Shown here: in pieces, positions 15,359 through 23,088 of the stretch
How the letters are laid out: each line of letters opens with the position of its first letter
How positions within the stretch are numbered: the first letter of the stretch is position 1
NCBI GenBank assembly: GCA_002529455.1
Contig: NYMS01000059.1
Span: 1-64,000 of the forward strand
Length of the DNA: 64,000 nucleotides
Reading direction: 5' to 3'
Origin: Glycomyces fuscus
Lineage (GTDB): Bacteria > Actinomycetota > Actinomycetes > Streptosporangiales > Streptosporangiaceae
The notes under the pieces: model-generated
What the model saw: the letters and a program-made list of their open reading frames with translations, nothing else
Told to the model about the DNA's origin: nothing
The model's database searches: none
Translations under genes and position numbers: made by a program

Positions 15359-15726
15359 GCCGCGAAGTCCTCACCCATGATCGGGCGGATCTCGATCGGT
15401 TCGCCGAGCGCCTCGACGATGCGTGCGGCGATCTCGACGGCGCGCTCCTTGCCGGCCACGTCGATCACGGCGAAGCTGGCCAGGACCTCCTTGAGCTCGG
15501 CGAAGGGTCCGTCGGTGGCGACCACCCGGTCACCGTTGCGGTGGACGGTGGTGCTGACCGCCGGGTGCCCCAGGCCCTCGGTGGTGACGAGCTCGCCCGA
15601 GGCGATCAGCTCCCGCTCCAGCTTCTGGTAGGCCGCGAAAGCGGCCAGCGCCTCCTCGGAGGGGGCGTCGGCGGTGGCGGCGTCCCACTCGGCGGCCGGG
15701 GTGTAGGCGAGCAGCAGGTATTTCAT
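15355..15726 (-). CDS. DGPF (YCII-related) protein, ECF42 partner
   Basis: A 123-residue protein of the YCII-like DGPF family. The start MKYLLLAYTPA and the signature ATDGPFAELKE are characteristic. DGPF proteins are the conserved partners of ECF42 sigma factors; their biochemical role is not established. AAGGG is placed seven bases before the ATG. The gene lies 44 bases downstream of the DUF998 gene and overlaps the sigma factor gene, so the three probably form one transcript from the promoter near 16450-16481. Confidence 0.92.
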   Translation of the reverse strand: MKYLLLAYTPAAEWDAATADAPSEEALAAFAAYQKLERELIASGELVTTEGLGHPAVSTTVHRNGDRVVATDGPFAELKEVLASFAVIDVAGKERAVEIAARIVEALGEPIEIRPIMGEDFAA

Positions 15727-15770
15727 GGTGTATCCCTTTGTCGAGCGTCGCGGGTCACGTTACGGCCGCC

Positions 15771-16418
15771 TCAGGCGGCGCGCCGCAGGGACACCGCGAG
15801 GACGGTCGCCCAGGTGAAGGCGACCAGGCCGTTCACGGCGATCTGGATGCTCATGTAGTCGGGCGACATCGGCACCAGCAGCACCAGCGCGGCGGCGGCG
15901 CTCAGCACGGCGGGCCGCGTCGCCCGGCGGCGGGCGCACCGGACGGTCATCACGACGGCCGCGACGGCCAGGGCGGTGAAGGCCACGGCGGCGGCGGCCG
16001 AGTGCGCGATGCCGTGCCAGGACATCTGTGCGACCGGCCCCTCGGGGGTGCCGGCCGGGAAGCCCTTCTCTGGGTCCATGGTGAAGACCCCGGCCGCCAC
16101 CAGCCCGGCGCCGAAGACGCCCACCAGGACCGGCAGCGCCCGCCGCCCGACCCCCTCGGTGAGCGTGCGCCCGGCGCCGACGGCCAGCGCCAGCGCACCC
16201 GCCCCCGCGAGGACGAAGGTGAGGATCTGGATCCACCCCAGGTCGCCGGTGGACAGCTGGCTGATGGGGTGCCGGGTGATGTCGAAGCCCTCACGGGTGA
16301 GCATCTGCGTGATCGCCGAGGCGAAGAAGAGCGGCCCGGCCAGCGCTCCGGCCAGCAGCAGGCGCCCGGACGTCCGGGCGGGCCTGCGGACGGGAACGCC
16401 GCTGGTGGCGGCGGTCAT
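15771..16418 (-). CDS. DUF998 membrane protein
   Basis: A 215-residue integral membrane protein with about six hydrophobic segments. It has the DUF998 layout: the first helix LLLAGALAGPLFFASAI, the conserved segment GFDITRHPISQLSTGDLGWI after it, and FTMDPEKGFP with SWHGIAHS later. The start at 16418 is supported by AGGA five bases before it; the frame extends upstream across the promoter region. It is the first gene of the DUF998-DGPF-ECF42 unit. The function is unknown. Confidence 0.85.
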   Translation of the reverse strand: MTAATSGVPVRRPARTSGRLLLAGALAGPLFFASAITQMLTREGFDITRHPISQLSTGDLGWIQILTFVLAGAGALALAVGAGRTLTEGVGRRALPVLVGVFGAGLVAAGVFTMDPEKGFPAGTPEGPVAQMSWHGIAHSAAAAVAFTALAVAAVVMTVRCARRRATRPAVLSAAAALVLLVPMSPDYMSIQIAVNGLVAFTWATVLAVSLRRAA

Positions 16419-16449
16419 GGCATCCTCCCTCGTCGGTGGGTTCTCGCCC

Positions 16450-16481
16450 GCTACCTCGGACCCGGACCGGGGTTTTTGACA
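16450..16481 (-). promoter_or_regulatory. ECF-type promoter toward DUF998-DGPF-sigma
   Basis: On the minus strand, TGTCAA (16476-16481) is followed by exactly 17 bases and then CGAGGTAGC (16450-16458). This mirrors the plus-strand promoter at 16516-16547. Published ECF42 target promoters carry a TGTCGA-like -35 element and a CGA-type -10 element, so the unit is probably autoregulated. Confidence 0.7.
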
Positions 16482-16499
16482 CCGGTCGCATGTGATACA

Positions 16500-16512
16500 G
16501 ATCACTGTGATC
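16500..16512. promoter_or_regulatory. palindrome between divergent ECF-type promoters
   Basis: GATCACTGTGATC is a perfect palindrome with a one-base centre, lying almost at the midpoint between the two divergent promoters. It may be bound by an additional regulator that acts on both transcripts. Confidence 0.5.
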
Positions 16513-16515
16513 TCG

Positions 16516-16547
16516 TGTCGAAGCCCGGCGGGGGTCTCCGAGGTAGC
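16516..16547 (+). promoter_or_regulatory. ECF-type promoter of the DUF1579 gene
   Basis: TGTCGA (16516-16521), a 17-base spacer, then CGAGGTAGC (16539-16547). The expected RNA start is about 20 bases before the ATG at 16574, leaving room for the AGGAGG site at 16563-16568. The same -10 sequence appears in the opposite promoter. Confidence 0.75.
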
Positions 16548-16573
16548 GGCGAGCAACCACACAGGAGGACACC

Positions 16574-16999
16574 ATGATCGAGACCCGGCAGCCCAGCCCC
16601 GGGGTGAAGGCCCTGGACCGTCTGGTCGGTACCTGGAAGGTCACCGGCGGCGCGGAGGGGACCGTGCGCTACGAGTGGATGCCCGGCCGGTTCTTCCTGG
16701 TCCAGCACGTCGAGCTCACCCAGTTCGGCGAGCCGGTCACCGGCATGGAGATCATCGGCAACCTGCGTCCGTTCGGTGAGCCGACCGGGGCGGACGTGGT
16801 GTCGCGGTACTACGACTCGGAGGGCAACACCTTCGACTACGTCTACGAACTGGAGGGCGACAGGCTGACCATCTGGGCCGGGGCCAAGGGCGGCCCGGCC
16901 TACTACCAGGGCGCCTTCGACGCCGACGACACCACGCTCACCGGTGAGTGGGTCTACCCGGGCGGCGGCGGGTACGCCTCCGCCTCGACCCGCATCTGA
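16574..16999 (+). CDS. DUF1579-like protein in the ECF42 regulon
   Basis: A 141-residue soluble protein resembling DUF1579: KALDRLVGTWKVTGGAEGTV near the start, FFLVQHVEL, a GMEIIGNLRP segment and a beta-rich second half ending LTGEWVYPGGGGY. These proteins are predicted beta-barrels of unknown function. The gene is preceded by AGGAGG and by an ECF-type promoter that mirrors the one for the DUF998-DGPF-sigma unit, so it is probably a direct target of that sigma factor. A hairpin follows at 17042-17070. Confidence 0.8.
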   Translation: MIETRQPSPGVKALDRLVGTWKVTGGAEGTVRYEWMPGRFFLVQHVELTQFGEPVTGMEIIGNLRPFGEPTGADVVSRYYDSEGNTFDYVYELEGDRLTIWAGAKGGPAYYQGAFDADDTTLTGEWVYPGGGGYASASTRI

Positions 17000-17041
17000 T
17001 CGAGGGGCCGCTCTCCCGCCCGCCCCGGAGAGGACGCGGTG

Positions 17042-17070
17042 GCGGCGGGCCGTTCCCGACGGCCCGCCGC
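17042..17070. terminator. hairpin between convergent DUF1579 and FUSC genes
   Basis: A 12-bp perfect stem (17042-17053 with 17059-17070) with a 5-base loop lies 42 bases after the rightward stop and 62 bases after the leftward stop (17132). Confidence 0.6.
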
Positions 17071-17131
17071 GCGGTGGGGCGGCTGCGGTGACCGGGCGGG
17101 CACGCTCCCGCTCCGGCCGAGGCGGGCACGT

Positions 17132-18766
17132 TCAACCGGTCAGGGCGGCCCCGTCCAGCAGGTCGCGGGCGCGCTGTTCCACGTCCTCGACCTGCTTCGC
17201 GCACGCTCCCGCGAACCACGGCTCGCCCGCGGCCAGGGCGTGGGAGGCGCGCAGCGCCACCAGGCTGTGCGACAGGCGCCGGCGCGCGGCCGCGTCGGCG
17301 CCCCCGCACTCCCCCACCTGGGCGAGCGCCCGCTCGCACGCGGCCAGGGACTCGCGCAGGTGCTCCCCGGCACGGCGGTTGGAGACCGCCGCGCACACCA
17401 GGAGCCCGACCGCGGCGCCCAGCACGGTGGCCCACAGCCGCTCGGCCGCCAGTCCGTCCGCGCCCGGGTCGGCGTGGGTCAGGCCCGACAGGGCCAGCGT
17501 GAGCGGGGTGACGAACACGATGGCGTAGGAGTAGTTGGTGGTCACCACCAGTTCGGCCGCCATCTGGCACGCCACCACCAGGGCGATGACACCCAGCGGG
17601 GAGTAGTCGAGGGAGAAGAGCGCGGCGGCCAGCGCCACGCCCACGACCGTGCCCGTGCCGCGCTGCAGGGTGCGGTGCCAGGTGGTGGTGACGTTGACGG
17701 CCTGCAGGACCGATCCGGCCGAGACGGCCGCCCAGTAGCCGTGCCCCATGCCCAGTGCCCAGGCCAGGGCTCCGGCCAGCAGGCAGGCCAGCACGATGCG
17801 CACCACCGACACCGGGGTGGGCGAGGGTGCGCGCAGCGCGGCGCGCAGGCGCTCGACGGCCCCGGGCGCGGGCGTGTGGTGGCGGCGCAGGTGCGCGGCG
17901 GTCCGGGCCAGGGCGGCGTGCTCGTCGGCTCCGACCAGGGGTTCGACGGTGCGCTCGGTGCGCAGGCGGCGGGCCAGTTCGCTCATCTCGGCGGCGGCGC
18001 GGGCGTCGGCGACGCGGTCGCCGGTACCGGTGAGCAGGGTCTCGGCGCGGGCGGTGAGGACCTCCAGCCCCCGGCGCACCGGGGTGCGGGCGGGGGAGCA
18101 CAGCAGGACGTGCCAGGCGTGCTGGAGCGCGGCCTCGGTTCCGGCGCGGGCGGCCGGTGCGGGGTGGCGCAGGTGGCGGGCGAGCGCGTGCAGGGCCCGG
18201 GCGACCGCCAGGCGTTCGGGGGCGGTGGGGTGGATCAGGGAGCCGGTCACGGCCAGCGTCCAGCACAGGGTGGCCGCGGCCGCGGTGGTGGCCACCTCCA
18301 CCGGCAGCGCGGACAGGGTCTGGGGGTTGTAGGCGGCCACCCCCGCGGCGAAGACGAACATCAGCCCGGCCGGGGCGCCGAAGTCCAGGGCGTCGGAGAG
18401 GTACCTGGCCCCGCCGGCGACCAGGGCCACGACCGTGATGGCGGCCAGGGGGTGGGAGAGCACGGCCGAGGCCAGCGCGCCCAGGGCCACGGCCAGGGTC
18501 AGGGTCGCGCCGACCACGGCCAGGATCCGGGCGCGGCGGGCGTAGGTGTCGTCGCGCGCGTACAGGGCGGTGAAGCAGCCCATCGCCGCGTAGGGGGCCA
18601 GGTCGGTGCGGTCGGCGGCGTACAGCGCCAGCAGGGGCAGGGCCACGCACACTCCGGCGCGCAGCGCGGTGACGGCGATGTTGCCGCGCACGGGCCTGGG
18701 CGCGAAGGCTCCGCGGGTGGTGAGGGTGCGGCGCAGCGACCCCCACCAAGAATAAAAGTAATTCAC
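17132..18766 (-). CDS. FUSC-family membrane protein (putative efflux)
   Basis: A 544-residue protein built of two similar membrane modules. Each has about five to six hydrophobic helices (residues 28-160 and 335-460) followed by a soluble helical part. The motif VRIVLACLLAGALAWALGMG HGYW and the later GTGTVVGVALAAALFSLD are typical of the FUSC/YccS/aromatic-acid-exporter superfamily. Transport of small organic compounds is inferred. The start is GTG 18766, inside an A/T-rich stretch with no ribosome site, so translation may be leaderless. The divergent MarR regulator and the palindrome over the start codon suggest repression relieved by a substrate. Confidence 0.85.
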   Translation of the reverse strand: MNYFYSWWGSLRRTLTTRGAFAPRPVRGNIAVTALRAGVCVALPLLALYAADRTDLAPYAAMGCFTALYARDDTYARRARILAVVGATLTLAVALGALASAVLSHPLAAITVVALVAGGARYLSDALDFGAPAGLMFVFAAGVAAYNPQTLSALPVEVATTAAAATLCWTLAVTGSLIHPTAPERLAVARALHALARHLRHPAPAARAGTEAALQHAWHVLLCSPARTPVRRGLEVLTARAETLLTGTGDRVADARAAAEMSELARRLRTERTVEPLVGADEHAALARTAAHLRRHHTPAPGAVERLRAALRAPSPTPVSVVRIVLACLLAGALAWALGMGHGYWAAVSAGSVLQAVNVTTTWHRTLQRGTGTVVGVALAAALFSLDYSPLGVIALVVACQMAAELVVTTNYSYAIVFVTPLTLALSGLTHADPGADGLAAERLWATVLGAAVGLLVCAAVSNRRAGEHLRESLAACERALAQVGECGGADAAARRRLSHSLVALRASHALAAGEPWFAGACAKQVEDVEQRARDLLDGAALTG

Positions 18767-18776
18767 AAGTAAATTA
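18759..18776. promoter_or_regulatory. MarR-type operator over the FUSC start
   Basis: TAATTCAC (18759-18766) and GTAAATTA (18769-18776) form an inverted repeat with seven of eight matching positions. It covers the GTG start of the exporter gene. The patch is A/T-rich in otherwise GC-rich DNA, as expected for a MarR operator that overlaps a promoter. Confidence 0.65.
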
Positions 18777-18903
18777 TCTTAGGATGTTCGTGGACCGGAC
18801 AACCCCCGAGCGGGGAGAGACCGCCCACTCCGCCCGGCGCCCCGCCGACGGGCGCACCCGCCCGCACCCGGTCACCGGCCGCACCACGCACGCGAAGGAC
18901 ACC

Positions 18904-19389
18904 ATGAGCGACGCCGTCTCCCGCTTCCTCGACAGCTGGTCGCGCCTGCGCCCCGACCTGGACCTGGACAGCATGGCCGCCATGGGCCGCGTCCTGCGCC
19001 TGGCCGCCCTGATGAACAACGTCACCGAGGAAGGACTCGCCGACGCCGAGGTCACCCGCCCCGAGTTCGAGGTCCTGGCCGCCCTGCGCCGCTCCCCCCA
19101 CGGCCTGCGCCCCCGCCAGCTCACCCGCGAGACCATCTCCTCCGGCGCCGCCACCACCAAACGCCTCACCCGCCTGGAGGCCGCCGGGCTCATCACCCGC
19201 ACCCCCCTCGAACGCGACCGCCGCGAGGTCCAGGTCCGCCTCACCGAACGCGGGCAGGCCCTGGCCGACACCCTCTTCGCCGAGCAGCTCGACCGCGAGG
19301 CGGACCTGCTGCAACCCCTGAACAGCGACGAACGCGCCCAGCTGGCCGACCTGCTCTCCCGCGTCCTGTCCCCCATCGACCGCGCCTGA
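18904..19389 (+). CDS. MarR-family regulator
   Basis: A 161-residue winged-helix regulator. The MarR core is clear: AEVTRPEFEVLAALRRSPHG, LTRETISSGAATTKRLTRLE for the recognition helix, and RDRREVQVRLTERGQAL for the wing. The start at 18904 has AAGGA eight bases upstream; the frame continues 40 codons further but without a ribosome site. It is divergent from the FUSC exporter, with the palindrome at 18759-18776 between them. The likely function is a repressor released by a phenolic or drug-like ligand. Confidence 0.9.
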   Translation: MSDAVSRFLDSWSRLRPDLDLDSMAAMGRVLRLAALMNNVTEEGLADAEVTRPEFEVLAALRRSPHGLRPRQLTRETISSGAATTKRLTRLEAAGLITRTPLERDRREVQVRLTERGQALADTLFAEQLDREADLLQPLNSDERAQLADLLSRVLSPIDRA

Positions 19390-19489
19390 GGCACGGAAGC
19401 GGTGGGAGCGCCGCGGCCCGTGACCACGAGCACACCGCACCGGGGCCGTGCGAGGATGTCCCCTCACCCCACCACACCCCAGGAGTGCC

Positions 19490-20470
19490 ATGAGCGCGCC
19501 CGACGCCCACCACGCCCTCGCCCGCGCCGTCCCCGCCCTGCTCGGACGCCCCGGCCCCGCCCGCACCGTCCAACGCCTGCGCGGCGGCTCCAAGAAAGGC
19601 GTCTACCGCCTGACCCTGGACCGGACCACCGTCATCGCCTACCTGTGGCACGACAGCGAGGACTACTGGCCCGACGCCGCACACGGCACCGACCCGACCG
19701 ACCCCTTCTCCCACGCCTCGGGCGCCGACCTGTTCACCGCCGCCCACCAGGCCCTGACCGACCTGGGCGTGCGCGTCCCCCGCCTGCACGCCCTGGACAC
19801 CAGCGGCACCCACCACCCCGGTGCCCTGGCCGTGGTCGAGGACATCCCCGGCCCCACCCTCGAAGAACTCCTGCGCCAGGACCCCTCCGCCGCACGCCAG
19901 GTCCTGGACCGCCTCGGCCGCAGCCTGCGCACCATGCACGACCACACCGGCCCCGACTTCGGCAAGGTCGCCCACGTCGGTGCGGGCACCGCCCCCGCCG
20001 CCCCCTCCTGCCACCGGCTGGTCCTGGACCGGGCCCTGGGCGACCTGGACGAGGCCGCCCGCCGCGACCCGCGCATGCGCCAGGGCCACGAACGCCTCAC
20101 CGCCACCCTGCACACCCTGGCCGCGCGCGTGGAGCCCCGCCGGACCCACGTGCTCATCCACGGCGAGCTCGGACCCGACCACGTCCTGGTCGACGCACAG
20201 GGAGCCCCCGCCCTCATCGACATCGAGGGGATGATGTTCTTCGACGTCGAGTGGGAGCACTCCTTCCTGCGCCTGCGCTTCGGCGAGCACCACCCGCGCC
20301 TGGCCACCCTCCCCCTGGACCCGGCCCGCACCGCCCTGTACGACCTGGCCATGCACCTGTCCCTGGTCGCCGGACCCCTGCGCCTGCTCGACGGCGGCTT
20401 CCCCGACCGCGACCTCATGCTCGGCATCGTCGAGCACAATCTCCGCGTCGCCCTGGCCACCACCGCCTGA
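19490..20470 (+). CDS. aminoglycoside-phosphotransferase-like protein
   Basis: A 326-residue protein of the APH/choline-kinase fold. N-lobe: RLRGGSKKGVYRLTLDRTTV. Catalytic region: HVLIHGELGPDHVLVD, followed by the metal-binding LIDIEGMMFFDVEWE. In ordinary members the catalytic loop is HGDxxxxN; here Asp is Glu and Asn is His. The same variant occurs in an actinobacterial family of unknown substrate, so this should not be called a resistance enzyme. AGGAG is five bases before the ATG. It is 14 bases upstream of the aminotransferase gene and may be co-transcribed with it. Confidence 0.8.
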   Translation: MSAPDAHHALARAVPALLGRPGPARTVQRLRGGSKKGVYRLTLDRTTVIAYLWHDSEDYWPDAAHGTDPTDPFSHASGADLFTAAHQALTDLGVRVPRLHALDTSGTHHPGALAVVEDIPGPTLEELLRQDPSAARQVLDRLGRSLRTMHDHTGPDFGKVAHVGAGTAPAAPSCHRLVLDRALGDLDEAARRDPRMRQGHERLTATLHTLAARVEPRRTHVLIHGELGPDHVLVDAQGAPALIDIEGMMFFDVEWEHSFLRLRFGEHHPRLATLPLDPARTALYDLAMHLSLVAGPLRLLDGGFPDRDLMLGIVEHNLRVALATTA

Positions 20471-20484
20471 CACACTCGGTACCC

Positions 20485-21519
20485 ATGGACACCATCCCTG
20501 ACCTGTGGAACACCGACACCGTCTGGCTCAACACCGCCCAGTACGGCATTCCACCCGAGCCCGCCCACCAGGCCCTGGCCCGCACCGTGCACTCCTGGCA
20601 CACCGCCACCGGAGACCCCGGGGCCTGGGGGCGGGAGCTGGAACGGGCCCGTACCAACCTGGCCGCCCTGGTGGGCGCGCCCGCCGAGGACCTCACCCTG
20701 GGCACCAGCACCGCCCAGATCGCCGGGACCATCGCCGCCAGCCTGCCCGACGGCGCCCGCGTCCTGGTCCCCGAGGGCGACTTCGCCTCGATCGTCTTCC
20801 CCTGGCGCGCCCAGGCCGGCCGCGGCGTCACGGTGGAGGCCGTCCCCCTGGACCGCCTGGCCCAGGCCGTGGACGCGCGCACCGACCTGGTCGCCTTCAG
20901 CCTGGTGCAGTCCGCCAGCGGCCGCCTGTCCCCCACCGGCGACATCGTCGCGGCCGCCCGCGCCCACGGCGCCCTGGTCGTGGTCGACGCCACCCAGGCC
21001 GCCGGGTGGACGCCCCTGGACGCCACCGACTTCGACGCACTGATCGCCTCCGCCTACAAGTGGCTCATGGCCCCGCGCGGCCTGGCCCTGGCCTACCTGG
21101 CCCCCGGCCTGCGCGCGCGGCTGCGTCCCAACAACGCCGGTCCGTCCGCCGCCCGCGACACGGCCTCGGCCATGTACGCCACCGAGATGGACCTGGCCGA
21201 GACCGCGCGCGCCTTCGACACCTCGCCCAACTGGTTCGCGGCCGTGACGGCCGCCGCCTCCAGCCAGGTCCTGCTGGAGGTGGGCCTGGAGCGGGTGCGC
21301 GCGCACAACACCGCCCTGACCGACCACTTCCGCGCCGCGCTGGGACAGGAGCCCGCCCGCTCGGCCATCACCAGCGTCGACCTGCCCGGCGCGTCCGAGC
21401 GCCTGGCCCGGGCCGGGGTGGTCACCACCGAGCGCGGAGGCCGCACCCGCCTGTCCTTCCACCTGTACAACACCCTCGACGACGCCGAACGCGCCGCCAA
21501 GGCGCTGCTCCGGCCCTAG
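20485..21519 (+). CDS. aminotransferase class V-fold PLP enzyme
   Basis: A 344-residue type I PLP enzyme of the class V / cysteine-desulfurase-like group. Landmarks: VWLNTAQYGIPPEPA at the start, LTLGTSTAQIAG for the phosphate-binding turn, VVVDATQAAGWTPLD (Asp and Gln contacting PLP), and ASAYKWLMAPRGLAL, where Lys is the Schiff-base residue. The active-site cysteine of NifS-type desulfurases is not seen, so a kynureninase- or isopenicillin-epimerase-like reaction is possible. The start ATG lies 14 bases after the preceding stop, without a good ribosome site, suggesting coupling. Confidence 0.85.
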   Translation: MDTIPDLWNTDTVWLNTAQYGIPPEPAHQALARTVHSWHTATGDPGAWGRELERARTNLAALVGAPAEDLTLGTSTAQIAGTIAASLPDGARVLVPEGDFASIVFPWRAQAGRGVTVEAVPLDRLAQAVDARTDLVAFSLVQSASGRLSPTGDIVAAARAHGALVVVDATQAAGWTPLDATDFDALIASAYKWLMAPRGLALAYLAPGLRARLRPNNAGPSAARDTASAMYATEMDLAETARAFDTSPNWFAAVTAAASSQVLLEVGLERVRAHNTALTDHFRAALGQEPARSAITSVDLPGASERLARAGVVTTERGGRTRLSFHLYNTLDDAERAAKALLRP

Positions 21520-21632
21520 CGGCGAGGTGCGGGGGAGCGCACGCGCCGCGCGCAGGGCCACCCCGGTCGCGGGACGCTCGGGACGGACGAAAACACGGTG
21601 ACCGGCCTGGACCCCGATGCCACACTGGCGCG

Positions 21633-22361
21633 ATGAACCCCTACGACTCCCCCGAGACCGCCGCCCTCTACGACACCCTCAACCCCTGGGGGCCTGGCGA
21701 CGACTTCTATCTGGGCCTGGTCATGGCCGCCCCGCGCGTGCTGGACGTGGGCTGCGGCACCGGCCACCTGCTCCACCGCGCTCGCGCCAGTGGACACACC
21801 GGCCACCTGGTGGGCCTGGACCCGGCAGGGGCCATGCTGGAGGTGGCCCGCGGGCGCACCGATGCCTCCTGGGTGCACGGCGACCTGTCCACCCACGCCT
21901 GGGACGGCGAGTTCGACCTCGTCACCATGACCGGGCACGCCTTCCAGGAACTACGCACCGACGAGGAGATCACCGTCGCGCTGGAGGCGATGCGCCGCGC
22001 CTTGGCCCCGGGCGGCCTGGTGGCCTTCGAGACCCGCAATCCGGCCGCGCGCGCCTGGCGGAGGTGGACCCCCGAACACCCACAGCGGGTCACCACGCCC
22101 GAGGGCGTGCGCGTCACCGACGTCCACGACGCCGCCGAGCCCACCCCCGACGGACTGGTGACCTTCACCAGCACCACCACCCGCTCCGACGCCGCTGAGC
22201 CCCTGCGCACCCGGAGCACCCTGCGTTTCGTGGACGCCGACCGACTGGACGCACTGCTGGAGCGGGCCGGGCTGCGGTCCGCCCAGAGGTTCGGCGACTG
22301 GGACCGCTCGCCCCTGACCGGGGCCAGCCCCGAGATCATCACCCTGGCCCGCGCCCGCTGA
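21633..22361 (+). CDS. class I SAM-dependent methyltransferase
   Basis: A 242-residue methyltransferase of the Methyltransf_25 type. The SAM motif RVLDVGCGTGHLLHRA starts near residue 35, followed by VGLDPAGAMLEVAR and FDLVTMTGHAFQEL. The C-terminal part has a beta sheet (VRVTDVHDAAEPTPDGLVTF) and ends in the usual IITLAR. The N-terminus NPYDSPETAALYDTLNPWGP is common in actinobacterial small-molecule methyltransferases. The substrate is unknown. It follows the aminotransferase by 113 bases. Confidence 0.88.
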   Translation: MNPYDSPETAALYDTLNPWGPGDDFYLGLVMAAPRVLDVGCGTGHLLHRARASGHTGHLVGLDPAGAMLEVARGRTDASWVHGDLSTHAWDGEFDLVTMTGHAFQELRTDEEITVALEAMRRALAPGGLVAFETRNPAARAWRRWTPEHPQRVTTPEGVRVTDVHDAAEPTPDGLVTFTSTTTRSDAAEPLRTRSTLRFVDADRLDALLERAGLRSAQRFGDWDRSPLTGASPEIITLARAR

Positions 22362-22440
22362 CCGCGTCCCCGCCTTCACGCCCCGGACCCCGCCGTACGC
22401 GGACTCCGGGGCGTCGGCGTGTGGCGTGCCCCACAGCTCC

Positions 22441-22487
22441 TTGACGCGCCCAAAGCCGTCAATAAACTTGAGCCCATCAGCATCAAG
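22441..22487 (+). promoter_or_regulatory. HAIR-like HspR operator and promoter of hsp20
   Basis: CTTGAGC-N7-CATCAAG (22467-22487) resembles the HspR operator HAIR (CTTGAGT-N7-ACTCAAG) with the same 7-7-7 spacing and imperfect inner positions. A TTGACG -35 (22441-22446) and TAAACT -10 (22463-22468) with a 16-base spacer overlap it. Repression by HspR and heat induction are therefore expected. Confidence 0.75.
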
Positions 22488-22511
22488 CCAAGGTTTTCCG
22501 GGGGTTCTTCC

Positions 22512-22901
22512 ATGCTTCTCACCCGCACCATCCCCTTCGACGTCACCGGCTTCACCGCTCCCACCTCGCGCGACGCCGCCATGGACGCGGTGCGCACCCA
22601 GGACGCGCTCCTGGTCCGCATCGACCTGCCGGGCGTGCCCGCCGAGGGCATCGACCTGGAGGTGGAGGGCTCCGTGCTCACCGTCCGCGCCCAGCGCCCC
22701 GAGCGCCCCGAGGAGGGCCGCGTCCTGGTTGGCGAGCGGCCCACCGGAACCGTCACCCGGCGCCTGCGCCTGGGCCAGGACCTGGACACCGAGCACATCG
22801 AGGCCGACCACACCGACGGCGTCCTGAGCCTGCGCATCCCGGTCGCGGCCAAGGCCCAGCCGCGCAAGATCCTTCTGGGCCAGGGCGGCGCCACCGCCTG
22901 A
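22512..22901 (+). CDS. Hsp20 / alpha-crystallin small heat-shock protein
   Basis: A 129-residue small chaperone that prevents aggregation of unfolded proteins. The alpha-crystallin domain runs from ALLVRIDLPGVPAEGIDLEV through SVLTVRAQR to the conserved DGVLSLRIPV. The N-terminal arm is short (MLLTRTIPFDVTGFTAP). The C-terminus ends RKILLGQGG, with only a weak IxI-type tail. The start at 22512 lies just 24 bases after the HAIR-like operator. A T-run terminator follows the gene. Confidence 0.92.
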   Translation: MLLTRTIPFDVTGFTAPTSRDAAMDAVRTQDALLVRIDLPGVPAEGIDLEVEGSVLTVRAQRPERPEEGRVLVGERPTGTVTRRLRLGQDLDTEHIEADHTDGVLSLRIPVAAKAQPRKILLGQGGATA

Positions 22902-22917
22902 CCCGGTAGGGCGACAA

Positions 22918-22958
22918 GGGGGTGTGAGGACCACGGGGGCCTCACACCCCCCTTTTTT
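22918..22958 (+). terminator. Rho-independent terminator after hsp20
   Basis: A 12-bp perfect stem (22918-22929 with 22940-22951) with a 10-base loop is followed by TTTTTT (22953-22958). It starts 16 bases after the stop codon. One of the few terminators here with a real T-tract. Confidence 0.92.
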
Positions 22959-23032
22959 CGTGTGCGCCCGGCAGGCGCCCCGCCCGCCCGGGAGGGGCTT
23001 GTCCCGGAGGCGGCACTGTGCCATCCTCGGAA

Positions 23033-23076
23033 TTGGGCAATCGACCAAGACATTCGCCCAAGACGATCGACCAAGA
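23033..23076. promoter_or_regulatory. repeat-rich operator upstream of the TetR/monooxygenase pair
   Basis: ATCGACCAAGA-type direct repeats occur at 23040-23050 and 23066-23076, 26 bases apart centre to centre. The segment TTGGGCAATCGACCAA at the left has inverted TTGG/CCAA ends. It lies 13-56 bases before the TetR start, a position suited to autoregulation. Confidence 0.5.
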
Positions 23077-23088
23077 AGCGGAACGCAC

